The notes: generated by a model from the sequence alone, not told the origin. A DNA stretch of 24,729 nt from Methylococcales bacterium (GCA_009692395.1 SHZG01000010.1:1-24729); one strand, 5' to 3'; numbered from the stretch's first letter, positions 7,610 to 15,253 are shown. Numbers and translations are program-made.

Positions 7610-9238
7610 ATGACAAAATATATTTTCATCACTGGCGGCGTTGTGTCGTCGCTAGGCAAAGGTATTGCGGCATCCTCGCTTGCCGCTATTCTCGAAGCGC
7701 GTGGGCTAAAAGTCACCATGACTAAGCTCGACCCTTACATTAACCTCGACCCAGGTACGATGAGTCCGTTTCAACACGGCGAAGTCTTTGTGACCGAGGA
7801 CGGTGCCGAAACCGACTTAGATTTAGGGCATTATGAGCGGTATTTAAAAACCACCATGAGCCGCAAAAATAACTTCACCACAGGTCAAATCTATGACAGC
7901 GTGTTGCGTAATGAACGCAAAGGCGATTATTTAGGCGCGACTGTCCAAGTTATTCCCCATATTACTGACGAAATAAAACGCCGTATTTATGCCAGTGCTG
8001 AAGGCATGGACGTTGCCTTAATCGAAGTCGGCGGCACAGTGGGTGATATTGAATCCCTGCCATTTTTAGAAGCGATTCGACAAATGCGTTTTGAACTGGG
8101 CATCGACCGTTCCTTGTTTATACATTTAACCCTCGTGCCTTATATTCGTTCCGCGGGTGAAATTAAAACCAAACCCACGCAACATTCTGTTAAAGAATTA
8201 CGCACCATCGGTATTCAACCCGATATTTTAATTTGTCGTTCTGAACGTCCCATCCCTGTCAGCGACCGCCGCAAAATCGCATTGTTCACCAATGTAGAAG
8301 AACGCGCGGTGATTTCTGCCATTGATGCGGACTCTATTTATCGCATTCCGTTGATGTTACACGACCAAGGACTCGATGATATTGTTGTTAAACGTCTGCG
8401 TTTAGATGTGCCACCAGCCGATTTAAGCGAATGGCACGCGGTTATTGACGCGTTAGAAAGTTCTAGCAACACTGTTAAAATTGCTATCGTTGGCAAATAT
8501 GTCGATCATTCTGATGCCTATAAATCCATTAACGAAGCCTTAATTCACGCAGGTATTAAAACCCGCACCAAAGTCGATATTATTTACATTGATTCTGAAC
8601 TGGTTGAAGAAGAAGGTACGGCACGATTAAAAGACGTGGATGCCATCCTCGTTCCAGGTGGATTTGGTGAACGTGGCGTAGAAGGCAAAATTGCTACCGT
8701 GCGTTATGCCCGCGAAAATAACATCCCTTATCTAGGTATTTGTTTAGGTATGCAAGCCGCAGTGATTGAATTTTCGCGTAATGTCGCAGGGCTAGAAGGG
8801 GCGCACAGCACCGAGTTTTTACCCAAATCCCCCCACCCTGTCATTGGTTTAATTACCGAATGGATGGAAGACGGGCAGTTACAAACGCGTGATGAAAATT
8901 CTGCTTTAGGCGGCTCTATGCGTTTAGGCGGACAACAATGCCGCTTACAACATGACACCTTAGCCCACCAAATGTATCAAAAAGATGTCATTACTGAACG
9001 CCATCGTCACCGTTATGAATTCAACAATCAATACATCGAACGCTTAGAAGCCAAAGGAATGCGTTTTTCAGGTAAATCTATTGATGGACGCTTGGTAGAA
9101 ATGATCGAAATTCCCGAACATCCGTGGTTTTTAGCCTGCCAATTTCACCCTGAATTTACTTCAACACCGCGTAAAGGGCATCCATTGTTTGCAGGTTTTG
9201 TCGTTGCTGCCGCGCAGCACAAAAAAAATAATCAATAA
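7610..9238 (+). CDS. pyrG: CTP synthase
   Basis: PyrG converts UTP to CTP, using ATP and glutamine-derived ammonia. It has 542 residues (E. coli 545). The N-terminal synthetase domain opens with KYIFITGGVVSSLGKGI, holding the nucleotide-binding loop, and has DPYINLDPGTMSPFQHGEV. The C-terminal class I glutamine amidotransferase domain (from about 285) contains VPGGFGERG, the nucleophile elbow GICLGMQ with Cys at residue 378, and the triad His-Glu in FHPEF. The gene is complete. It is followed by kdsA and eno on the same strand, a neighbourhood common in gammaproteobacteria. Confidence 0.98.
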   Translation: MTKYIFITGGVVSSLGKGIAASSLAAILEARGLKVTMTKLDPYINLDPGTMSPFQHGEVFVTEDGAETDLDLGHYERYLKTTMSRKNNFTTGQIYDSVLRNERKGDYLGATVQVIPHITDEIKRRIYASAEGMDVALIEVGGTVGDIESLPFLEAIRQMRFELGIDRSLFIHLTLVPYIRSAGEIKTKPTQHSVKELRTIGIQPDILICRSERPIPVSDRRKIALFTNVEERAVISAIDADSIYRIPLMLHDQGLDDIVVKRLRLDVPPADLSEWHAVIDALESSSNTVKIAIVGKYVDHSDAYKSINEALIHAGIKTRTKVDIIYIDSELVEEEGTARLKDVDAILVPGGFGERGVEGKIATVRYARENNIPYLGICLGMQAAVIEFSRNVAGLEGAHSTEFLPKSPHPVIGLITEWMEDGQLQTRDENSALGGSMRLGGQQCRLQHDTLAHQMYQKDVITERHRHRYEFNNQYIERLEAKGMRFSGKSIDGRLVEMIEIPEHPWFLACQFHPEFTSTPRKGHPLFAGFVVAAAQHKKNNQ

Positions 9239-9250
9239 TCTTCCGCTATC

Positions 9251-9284
9251 AAATCGAATGGATTTTAAAAACCCATTCGATTTT
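9251..9284 (+). terminator. Hairpin between pyrG and kdsA, possible terminator
   Basis: AAATCGAATGG (9251-9261) and CCATTCGATTT (9273-9283) form a perfect 11-bp stem around an 11-base AT-rich loop, followed by only one more T. The stem starts 12 bases after the pyrG stop. The short T tail and AT-rich stem make it a weak terminator, so partial readthrough into kdsA is likely. Confidence 0.45.
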
Positions 9285-9300
9285 CAACAGAGAAACAAAC

Positions 9301-10134
9301 ATGAAATTATGTGGCTTTGAAGTCGGTTTAAACCAACCGTTATTTTTAATCGCTGGTCCTTGTGTCATTGAAAGCGAACAACTCGCGTTAGATACCGCTG
9401 GCTTTTTAAAAGAATTAACCACTGAATTAAACATTCCGTTTATTTATAAATCGTCGTTTGATAAAGCTAATCGCTCCTCGCATGAAACCTTTCGTGGTTT
9501 AGGTGTGGAAAAAGGCTTAGAAATACTGGCGAAAGTAAAACAACAAATCGGCGTACCCGTATTAACTGATGTGCATGAAGACACGCCATTAGCCGAAGTT
9601 GCCAGCGTGGTTGATGTCATGCAAACCCCCGCGTTTTTATGTCGGCAAACCAATTTTATACAAGCGGTTGCCTCACAAGGCATCCCTGTGAATATCAAAA
9701 AAGGGCAGTTTCTCGCTCCGTGGGACATGGTAAATGTCGCCAACAAAGCCAAAGCCACAGGCAATCAGCAAATCATGGTCTGTGAACGCGGTGTATCATT
9801 TGGCTACAATAACTTAGTGTCGGATATGCGCTCGTTAGCCGTCATGCGTGATACTGACTGCCCTGTAGTCTTTGATGCCACTCACTCTGTACAATTACCA
9901 GGTGGTCAAGGTTTATGCTCAGGTGGGCAACGTGAATTTGTCCCTGTATTAGCACGCGCAGCGGTTGCGGTCGGCGTGGCTGGCATCTTCATGGAAACCC
10001 ATCCAAACCCAGCAGAAGCGAAAAGTGATGGCCCAAATTCATGGCCGTTACACAGAATGCGTGAATTATTAGAAACCTTAATGATGTTAGACAGAGCCGT
10101 TAAAAGCCAAGCGTTTATTGAAACCACGTTATAA
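9301..10134 (+). CDS. kdsA: 3-deoxy-8-phosphooctulonate (KDO-8-P) synthase
   Basis: KdsA condenses phosphoenolpyruvate with arabinose 5-phosphate to give KDO-8-phosphate, a precursor of the lipopolysaccharide inner core. The 277 residues carry the family marks KSSFDKANRSS, QTPAFLCRQT, NIKKGQFL, CERGVSFGYNNLV and FDATHSVQLPGG. The N-terminal segment is IAGPCVIES, with Cys at residue 21. E. coli has Asn at this position. The other metal ligands known from the Aquifex enzyme (His in FDATHS, Glu in METHPNP, Asp in SDGPNS) are also present. By these residues it belongs to the metal-dependent class. The start is supported by the usual length. Confidence 0.96.
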   Translation: MKLCGFEVGLNQPLFLIAGPCVIESEQLALDTAGFLKELTTELNIPFIYKSSFDKANRSSHETFRGLGVEKGLEILAKVKQQIGVPVLTDVHEDTPLAEVASVVDVMQTPAFLCRQTNFIQAVASQGIPVNIKKGQFLAPWDMVNVANKAKATGNQQIMVCERGVSFGYNNLVSDMRSLAVMRDTDCPVVFDATHSVQLPGGQGLCSGGQREFVPVLARAAVAVGVAGIFMETHPNPAEAKSDGPNSWPLHRMRELLETLMMLDRAVKSQAFIETTL

Positions 10135-10142
10135 ATTCACAC

Positions 10143-10175
10143 AAACCTGCGAGGTTTTAAAAACCTCGTAGGTTT
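10143..10175. repeat. 33-bp palindrome of the ACCTGCGAGGTTTT type, copy 1
   Basis: AAACCTGCGAGGTTTT pairs with AAAACCTCGTAGGTTT, with one imperfect position. A near-identical 33-bp palindrome lies at 18646-18678, next to unrelated genes. It sits 9 bases after the kdsA stop and could act as a weak terminator between kdsA and eno. Confidence 0.75.
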
Positions 10176-10233
10176 AATCTCAACTCATGTACAACACACA
10201 TTTATTTTTTAACCTTCGGAGCAAAACAGCACT

Positions 10234-11514
10234 ATGAGTAAAATCGTTGATATTAAAGCAAGAGAAATTTTAGATTCACGCGGCAACCCAACCTTAGAAG
10301 CGGATGTCACCTTAGAATCTGGCGTTGTCGGTAGTGCAATGGTGCCATCAGGCGCGTCAACTGGCGAGCGTGAAGCGATTGAATTGCGTGATGGCGATAA
10401 AAACCGTTATTTGGGCAAAGGCGTATTGAATGCAATCAATAACGTCAATACTGAAATCCGCGCGGCATTAATTGGCTTGGATGCTAACGATCAAGCAGCG
10501 ATTGACAATGTCATGATTGCCTTAGATGGTACAGACAACAAAGCCCGTTTAGGCGCGAATGCGATTTTATCCGTGTCTATGGCTGTGGCTCATGCAGCGG
10601 CGAAAGATGCAGGCGTTCCGTTATACCGTCATTTGAACAAATCAGGCAAATTCATCATGCCTGTGCCGATGATGAACATCATCAACGGCGGTTCACACGC
10701 AGACAACAGCGTTGATTTACAAGAGTTCATGATTTTGCCAGTCGGCGCACCAACCTTCCGTGAAGCGATTCGTTACGGCGCAGAAGTATTCCACAACTTG
10801 GCAAAAGTATTAAAAGCCAAAGGCTTAGCAACGACAGTTGGTGACGAAGGCGGTTTCGCACCTAACTTGTCATCAAACGAAGAAGCCATTGAAGTTATCT
10901 TAGAAGCCATCGAAAAAGCAGGCTACAAAGCAGGCGTTGATATTTTCTTAGGGATGGATGCGGCAGCTTCTGAATACTACAAAGACGGCAAATACGTTTT
11001 ATCAGCTGAAAACCGTAGCTTCACGTCTGTTGAAATGAACGACTTCTTAGCGGCTTGGGTCGAAAAATACCCCATCATCTCTATCGAAGACGGTTTAGAC
11101 CAAAACGACTGGGCTGGTTGGAAAGATCAAACTGAAAAATTGGGTGGAAAAATCCAATTGGTCGGTGATGATTTATTCGTAACCAACCCAAAAATCCTGA
11201 AAGAAGGCATTGAAAAAGGCATTGCCAACTCAATCCTGATTAAAGTAAACCAAATCGGCACTTTAACTGAAACCTTAGCGGCTATCAACATGGCACACGC
11301 AGCAGGTTACACCGCTGTTATGTCACACCGTTCAGGCGAAACCGAAGACACCACCATCGCTGATTTAGCCGTCGCCACAGGCACAGGTCAAATCAAAACA
11401 GGCTCACTAAGCCGTTCTGACCGTGTTGCTAAATACAACCGTTTGATGAAAATCGAAGAAGAACTAGGCGAAGCGGCAGTTTATGCAGGTCGTAGTGCGT
11501 TTAACAAAATTTAA
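10234..11514 (+). CDS. eno: Enolase
   Basis: Enolase interconverts 2-phosphoglycerate and phosphoenolpyruvate in glycolysis. In many proteobacteria it is also part of the RNA degradosome. The 426 residues carry the full set of motifs: AREILDSRGNPT, SGASTGEREA, NIINGGSHADN, VGDEGGFAPNL, SIEDGLDQNDW, LVGDDLFVTN, the catalytic Lys in ILIKVNQIGTLTE, and the signature SHRSGETEDTTIADLAV. GGAG lies about 12 bases before the ATG. The gene is complete. Some codon runs are richer in C and in AAC, TTC and AAA codons than in its neighbours, as expected of a highly expressed gene. Confidence 0.98.
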   Translation: MSKIVDIKAREILDSRGNPTLEADVTLESGVVGSAMVPSGASTGEREAIELRDGDKNRYLGKGVLNAINNVNTEIRAALIGLDANDQAAIDNVMIALDGTDNKARLGANAILSVSMAVAHAAAKDAGVPLYRHLNKSGKFIMPVPMMNIINGGSHADNSVDLQEFMILPVGAPTFREAIRYGAEVFHNLAKVLKAKGLATTVGDEGGFAPNLSSNEEAIEVILEAIEKAGYKAGVDIFLGMDAAASEYYKDGKYVLSAENRSFTSVEMNDFLAAWVEKYPIISIEDGLDQNDWAGWKDQTEKLGGKIQLVGDDLFVTNPKILKEGIEKGIANSILIKVNQIGTLTETLAAINMAHAAGYTAVMSHRSGETEDTTIADLAVATGTGQIKTGSLSRSDRVAKYNRLMKIEEELGEAAVYAGRSAFNKI

Positions 11515-11538
11515 AACTTAACGGTTTTATTTTCCTGT

Positions 11539-11559
11539 AGGGTACGCAATGCGTACCCT
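11539..11559. repeat. Short GGGTACGCA/TGCGTACCC palindrome after eno
   Basis: AGGGTACGCA and TGCGTACCCT are inverted around a single base, 24 bases after the eno stop. No T-run follows. It resembles the 4522-4560 hairpin in having GGGTA/TACCC ends. It may be an interspersed repeat or part of the eno 3' end. Confidence 0.5.
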
Positions 11560-11613
11560 GCGTGGTTGTTGAAACACGAATAACGTTGTTAAAAACAAAT
11601 TGCAGGAAAAGTC

Positions 11614-11847
11614 ATGAGTACACAACCACAATATATAACCGATGCAGACGGGTAAAAGTTGTCTGTGATTTTACCTATCGCTGATTATCTGGAATTATTA
11701 GAAGACCTTGAGGATTTAGCAACTATTGCCGAACGCAGAAACGAAACGACTATTCCACTTGAGGATGTTTTAACAGAACTTAATTTATTACAGGCTATCA
11801 GATTGAGTTTAAACAAACTGCTAAAAAATAATTGGCACAATTACTGA
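11614..11847 (+). pseudogene. RelB/Phd-like antitoxin remnant, in-frame TAA
   Basis: An ATG at 11614 has AGGA 7 bases upstream and reads MSTQPQYITDADG before a TAA at 11653-11655. The same frame then continues KLSVILPIADYLELLEDLEDL, AERRNE and IPLEDVLTELN. This is the size and pattern of small type II antitoxins whose partner is a RelE/ParE toxin (beta-strand start, then DYxELLEDLxDLA). An AAA to TAA change explains the stop. An alternative TTG at 11659 just past the stop would give a shortened product of unlikely function. The end merges into the toxin remnant in another frame. The family call is by pattern only. Confidence 0.55.
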
Positions 11848-11850
11848 TGT
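11787..11850 (+). pseudogene. RelE-type toxin N-terminal remnant cut by IS3 remnant
   Basis: One base out of frame with the antitoxin, codons from 11793 read GYQIEFKQTAKK, stop, LAQLL. This looks like the first strand and helix of a RelE-type mRNA interferase (YxIEFxxxAxKxLxKL). The stop (TAA at 11829) would be a CAA to TAA change. Homology ends at about 11848, where the IS3-type end begins (TGTCAACACTTTTCAGGACA). Together with the preceding frame it is the stump of a toxin-antitoxin operon. The evidence is short. Confidence 0.4.
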
Positions 11851-12074
11851 GTCAACACTTTTCAGGACACATTATTAAGCTGCTTTTCAAATTCTACAGG
11901 TGACAGGTAGCCATTGTTAGAATGGAGGCGTTGTCGATTGTAGAAGACTTCGATGTAGTCGAAGATGGATTTTCTGGCGGCTTCACGGGTGGCGTAGGCT
12001 CATGGTTCACGCATTCTGTTTTTAGGGTGTGAAAGAAACTCTCGGAGACGGCGTTGTCCCCACATCACCACGTT
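11849..12074 (-). pseudogene. IS3-family transposase (OrfB) C-terminal remnant
   Basis: On the minus strand the last segment reads AYATREAARKSIFDYIEVFYN, then RQRLHSNNGYLSPVEFEKQL and a stop at 11862-11864. This is the typical end of the IS3 OrfB DDE integrase, with the final Glu region just before it (NAVSESFFHTLKTECVNHE). One base is missing between these blocks near 11998 and another near 12058 (GDV[W]DN), so the frame is broken twice. The upstream part is lost at about 12074, where an IS982 remnant begins on the other strand. The outer end TGTCAACACTTTTC lies at about 11849-11864. Confidence 0.75.
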
Positions 12075-12078
12075 AAAA

Positions 12079-12290
12079 AAGAACATGAAACCCAGAATCA
12101 TTGCTGCGTTCGACAAACCCATCCTCAGAAAACGTAGCATCATCGAAACTATTAATGACCAATTAAAAAATATATTTAGCCTTGAATACTCTCGACACCG
12201 CTCGTTAATCCACTGCTTGGTTAATGCAATTGCCTCTTTAGTCGCTTAATTCTTACCAACCTAAAAAACCCTCTTTGAATTTGCGGCAAC
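12079..12290 (+). pseudogene. IS982-family transposase C-terminal remnant
   Basis: Codons from 12079 read KNMKPRIIAAFDKPILRKR, then SIIETINDQLKNIF, SLEYSRHRSLINCLV and NAIASLVA, then TAA at 12247. This is the conserved C-terminal part of IS982-type DDE transposases (LRKRxIIETxNDQLKNI...HxRHRS...NxxxxLxAY). Adjusting by one base at 12247 restores AYSYQPKKPSLNL, the normal continuation, so there is a frameshift. The N-terminal two thirds are missing. The left junction abuts the IS3 remnant at about 12075 and the right end is uncertain (near 12290-12335). Confidence 0.7.
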
Positions 12291-12339
12291 GCGATTTATT
12301 GCCTTTGCTTTCATGAGGCTTAGGTCGAACTCAGGTTTT

Positions 12340-13172
12340 TCTAAGACTCGAAAAAAGAAAATTGGTAGACCGTCTTTTAAAAACCGCGACTCACATCAAA
12401 GTTATCGGCTGCCTAATAAAAGTTCACACTGAACGACTCAAGCATCCGACTGAAAAAAATAGGCAAGGTTAAGCTAGTGCTTGACCGTGCCGTGTCTGTG
12501 AGTGGCAAGTTCATGTCAGTCACCGTGTCTAAAAATAAGTGTGGTCAATTCTTTGCATCCGTACTGATTGAGTGCGAGATTATCCAGAAACCAAAAACGG
12601 GTAAAACCATCGTCTTAGACATAGGTATCAAAACATTTTTAACGGGTAGTGATGGCTTACCCATTGAAAATACTAAGTATTTCCACGAGAGCCAATCGGA
12701 ACTGAAACAAGCGCAACAGCATCTTTCTCGTAAAAAGAAAGGTTCAACGCGTCGTAAAAAATCCAAGCTAAAAGTCGCCAGAATCCACAACAACATTGCC
12801 AATCAACGCAACACCTTTATTTATCAAATCACCACCAAGCTGATTAATGAGTACGATTTTATTGCCATTGAAGATTTAAATGTAGCGGGGAAAACTAGCC
12901 AAATCAATCAGTGATGCGTCTTTCTCTGAGTTCTACACTATTTTGAGCTACAAAGCCCGTGGTACAAAGAAGTCGTCAGGTTTGCTAGCGCTAAAACCTG
13001 CTCTTGTGGTGGCTGGAAAGATAAAGAGTTGACTTTATCTGATCGAACATTTCACTGCAAGGCGTGTTGCATGGAAAAAGACCGTAACCTAAACGCCAAC
13101 GAAAATATTTTAGAAGAAGCACTACGCGTTAATAGTGCTATACAAACGCCGAGTAAATGTCAGTCTGTCTAG
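12340..13172 (+). pseudogene. tnpB: TnpB (IS200/IS605-type RNA-guided nuclease), decayed
   Basis: The longest open piece (12477-12914) holds KLVLDRAVSVSGKFMSVTV, the first RuvC block VLDIGIKTF with catalytic Asp, a K/R-rich helix (HLSRKKKGSTRRKKSKLKVA) and the second RuvC block FIAIEDLNVAG with Glu. Upstream, KKKIGRPSFKNRDSHQSYRLP is in another frame, with a one-base loss near 12423. Downstream, frame changes near 12895 and 12955 lead to KTCSCGGWKDKELTL, FHCKACCMEKDRNLNANENI and a stop at 13170-13172, giving the four-Cys zinc finger and the third catalytic Asp. The N-terminal domain is missing. TnpB proteins are RNA-guided DNA nucleases, and this copy cannot make an intact one. No tnpA is seen. 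Confidence 0.8.
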
Positions 13173-13246
13173 GCTCTGCCAAAACAGTTGTTTATGTTGA
13201 AGCGTTTAGAATTTGATAGTTTTATATGGAATTTATACCTATGAAT

Positions 13247-13636
13247 TTATTTACAAGAGCCTAAGCCAAGTAAGGCGGTATTAAAATCAGCTTCGTCGTC
13301 TGGATTCTTTTTAATCGATGCTTTTAAAACCATTAGTTTTTCGTCGGTCGGTTTTAGGATGCTATTCAGCTCATCAAGTTTGCCCCCTAATTCTTTTAAT
13401 ATTAATTGGTCGTGATTTTTATGCGCAGTTAATAATTTTACTTTGAGTTTATTTCTTTGGCATTGCTCAGGATAAACCTGTTTTAGCAGGGTAATAGCTG
13501 CTGCAACACAGTTACTATCGGCAAAAACGGGTGTTGAAAATACCGACACTACGGCACAGACGAGAAATAAACAGGCGAGTTGGTCTTTAAAACGTTCGTT
13601 ATGGTGTTGAAAATTGGTTTTATCGTGTTGTTTCAT
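13247..13636 (-). CDS. Small exported protein of unknown function
   Basis: I do not recognise this 129-residue protein. The first 24 residues are polar. A hydrophobic stretch (LACLFLVCAVVSVFSTPVFA, residues about 20-39) follows and ends in an AFA/VFAD-like signal-peptidase site, so the mature part probably starts at DSNC. The mature part is mostly helical and Lys/Leu/Asp rich, with three cysteines (in DSNCV, PEQCQ and the C-terminal GSCK), which suggests a periplasmic protein, perhaps with a disulfide. AGGGGA lies 5-6 bases before the ATG, and a TATAAT is placed upstream. It sits alone between the IS graveyard and 6S RNA. Confidence 0.7.
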   Translation of the reverse strand: MKQHDKTNFQHHNERFKDQLACLFLVCAVVSVFSTPVFADSNCVAAAITLLKQVYPEQCQRNKLKVKLLTAHKNHDQLILKELGGKLDELNSILKPTDEKLMVLKASIKKNPDDEADFNTALLGLGSCK

Positions 13637-13685
13637 GCTATTCCCCTAGTTTTGCCTTTCAAGTAGTTGATAAGATGCAATGCAA

Positions 13686-13714
13686 ATTATATTACAGATG
13701 ATGAATTAGCAAAT
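13686..13714 (-). promoter_or_regulatory. Putative promoter of the small exported protein
   Basis: On the minus strand a perfect TATAAT (positions 13691-13686) lies about 50 bases before the ATG at 13636. The -35 box at the normal distance is weak (ATTTGC). Confidence 0.35.
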
Positions 13715-13819
13715 AGCCAAAAAATAAATAAGGTGGGAATTTAAGGAGGTACGGGGGAATGGCTTTTTACAAGGATAAAGCAGAGCAGCGATTTTTTTGT
13801 GTTTTGTGTCGATGATAGA

Positions 13820-14001
13820 CGTATGACCCGCGTGCGCCGCTATGTGCTTTCGTCCTTGAACCGAAGGTTCAAGTGGGGAAGCTTTCTATCAATCGGGTTT
13901 CCCAATTGAATGGGCTTACACACCATGATAAATATTCGTCCCCGGGGTCAATATAGGTTCAGGAAACACCCAGCCCACTCTCGAACGCCGCAGGAAATAC
14001 C
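13820..14001 (-). ncRNA. ssrS: 6S RNA
   Basis: 6S RNA binds sigma-70 RNA polymerase by mimicking an open promoter and holds back transcription in stationary phase. The region lies directly downstream of zapA on the same strand, as in E. coli. It is about 180 nt long. Its 5' end (GTATTTCCTGCG at 14000-13989) pairs with the 3' end (CGCGGGTCATAC, to 13820) with one G-U and one internal bulge. Recognisable blocks are CCTGAACCTATATTGA (compare CCTGAGCCGATATT in E. coli), TGGTGTGTAAGC, and the 3' hairpin CTTGAACCTTCGGTTCAAG. Exact ends are estimated. Confidence 0.85.
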
Positions 14002-14018
14002 ACGCTAGTTTAACGCGT

Positions 14019-14318
14019 TTAGGGCTTTTCTAAAACGTTTTCTAGTTTTTTACTGAGTTTTACTAAACACTCATTGAACGTTCTAGTTAGCAGGGCATTT
14101 TGAGTTTTTATTAGCTGTAATTCATGGGCTAAATTAAGAGCTGCCATGACGGCAATGCGGTCAGAACCACTGACTTTACCTGCATCACGCATTTTGCTCA
14201 TTTGCTCATCCAGTTTATATGCTGAACGAATCAGGTCATCTTGTTCATCAAGATCACAGGCAATTTTATATTCTTTGCCCATAATGGTCAGTAATAAGGG
14301 CTGGGATTTTTGACTCAT
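14019..14318 (-). CDS. zapA: Cell division protein ZapA
   Basis: ZapA binds FtsZ and bundles its filaments at the division site. The 99 residues start MSQKSQPLLLTIMGKEYKI, followed by the small N-terminal alpha/beta domain (through SGSDRIAVMAALNLAHEL) and a C-terminal coiled-coil helix (ELQLIKTQNALL...KLSKKLENVLE). Length and layout match the family. Its ATG overlaps the stop of the upstream coiled-coil gene (ATGA), so the two are translationally coupled. 6S RNA follows and probably can be transcribed from within or from the same unit. Confidence 0.93.
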   Translation of the reverse strand: MSQKSQPLLLTIMGKEYKIACDLDEQDDLIRSAYKLDEQMSKMRDAGKVSGSDRIAVMAALNLAHELQLIKTQNALLTRTFNECLVKLSKKLENVLEKP

Positions 14319-14536
14319 GAGCCTTGCTCCATTTCTTTTAGACGAGTAATCATTGCTTCAACGCGCGTTCTGGCTTGCGTGGTTTTTTCTAGTAATTGGG
14401 TTTTTTCCATGACCAGCACTTCTTGTTTGGTTCTCAATGAGCTATTTTCATTTTTCACCGATTGGTATTGCGAGATGAGCTGGTCGAACTTATCTTCGAG
14501 GTCTTTTAATTCTAACGATTGATATATTTTTGTCAT
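14315..14536 (-). CDS. ZapB-like / TIGR02449-type coiled-coil protein
   Basis: This 73-residue protein is almost entirely one coiled coil (LKDLEDKFDQLISQYQSVK through ARVEAMITRLKEMEQ), with regularly spaced Leu, Ile and Val. Small coiled-coil genes of this type sit directly before zapA in many gammaproteobacteria, and are thought to act in cell division with ZapA, by resemblance to ZapB. The overlap of stop and start with zapA (ATGA) supports a shared role. The function is inferred from position and structure only. Confidence 0.8.
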   Translation of the reverse strand: MTKIYQSLELKDLEDKFDQLISQYQSVKNENSSLRTKQEVLVMEKTQLLEKTTQARTRVEAMITRLKEMEQGS

Positions 14537-14716
14537 AATTACGGTCAGTACACGCAGCTAATATTTTAAATTAAGTTTTTTAGAATGGCAGTGGGCAACA
14601 CATTTTAATGGGATTCATAAGCAGTTGTTACGCAATCAACTTTAACAATTTTTATTATCCCTAACAATCAATGGTAGCATAAGCATTATTTTTAGTTTAT
14701 CGATAGTGACATTATT

Positions 14717-15253
14717 ATGACTTACCCAATAATTAACGCAATACTTGTTAAAAATGCAGCTGATTTTTGTGCCGCTGATGCGCATGGTATGGCAGCTGGA
14801 CTGTTGTGTGCGGATGAAAAAACGGGCAGTGATTACTGGCTAGGTGAATTACTGCACGATGTCCCTGCTATCTCAGATGAGCAGCAATCGTTACTGATTA
14901 GATTATTTGAAGAAACGCGGCGATTATTAGCAGGCGATGAATTTGAATTTGACTTACTTTTACCCGATGATGACGCGCCGTTTGTCGAACAAATTGAAGC
15001 CCTAAAAAGCTGGTGTCAGGGGTTTTTATTTGGTGTCGGTACTAAGTCTTCTCAGTCAAATTACTCAAGAGACGCGCTTGACATCTTAAAAGATATTACC
15101 GAGTTTAATAAGTTAGAGACTGACACTCAAGATGAAAATGAAGAAGATGAAATCGCGCTAATGGAGTTAACGGAATATTTACGCACTGCCGTATTATTAT
15201 TACGCGATGAGTTAAGCCCCAACAAGGACATGGAACAATATGAAGCAGAGTGA
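14717..15253 (+). CDS. ygfB: UPF0149 family protein YgfB
   Basis: YgfB-type proteins are small cytosolic proteins found next to pepP in gammaproteobacteria. In Pseudomonas aeruginosa the homologue affects antibiotic tolerance and cell-wall gene control. The 178 residues show the family marks: A(A)DAHGMAAGLLCAD near the N-terminus, a central acidic stretch, WCQGFLFGVG, and a C-terminal EYLRTAVLLLRDEL. A strongly acidic linker (TDTQDENEEDE) precedes the last helix. The last 14 bases overlap the pepP start, so the genes form an operon with pepP and ubiH, divergent from the zapA unit. Confidence 0.93.
   Translation: MTYPIINAILVKNAADFCAADAHGMAAGLLCADEKTGSDYWLGELLHDVPAISDEQQSLLIRLFEETRRLLAGDEFEFDLLLPDDDAPFVEQIEALKSWCQGFLFGVGTKSSQSNYSRDALDILKDITEFNKLETDTQDENEEDEIALMELTEYLRTAVLLLRDELSPNKDMEQYEAE

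Noticed and set aside
12477..12914. The 145-codon TnpB piece as a functional small gene
   Set aside because: It lacks the N-terminal domain, the zinc finger and the third catalytic residue, which lie in other frames nearby, so it is a fragment.
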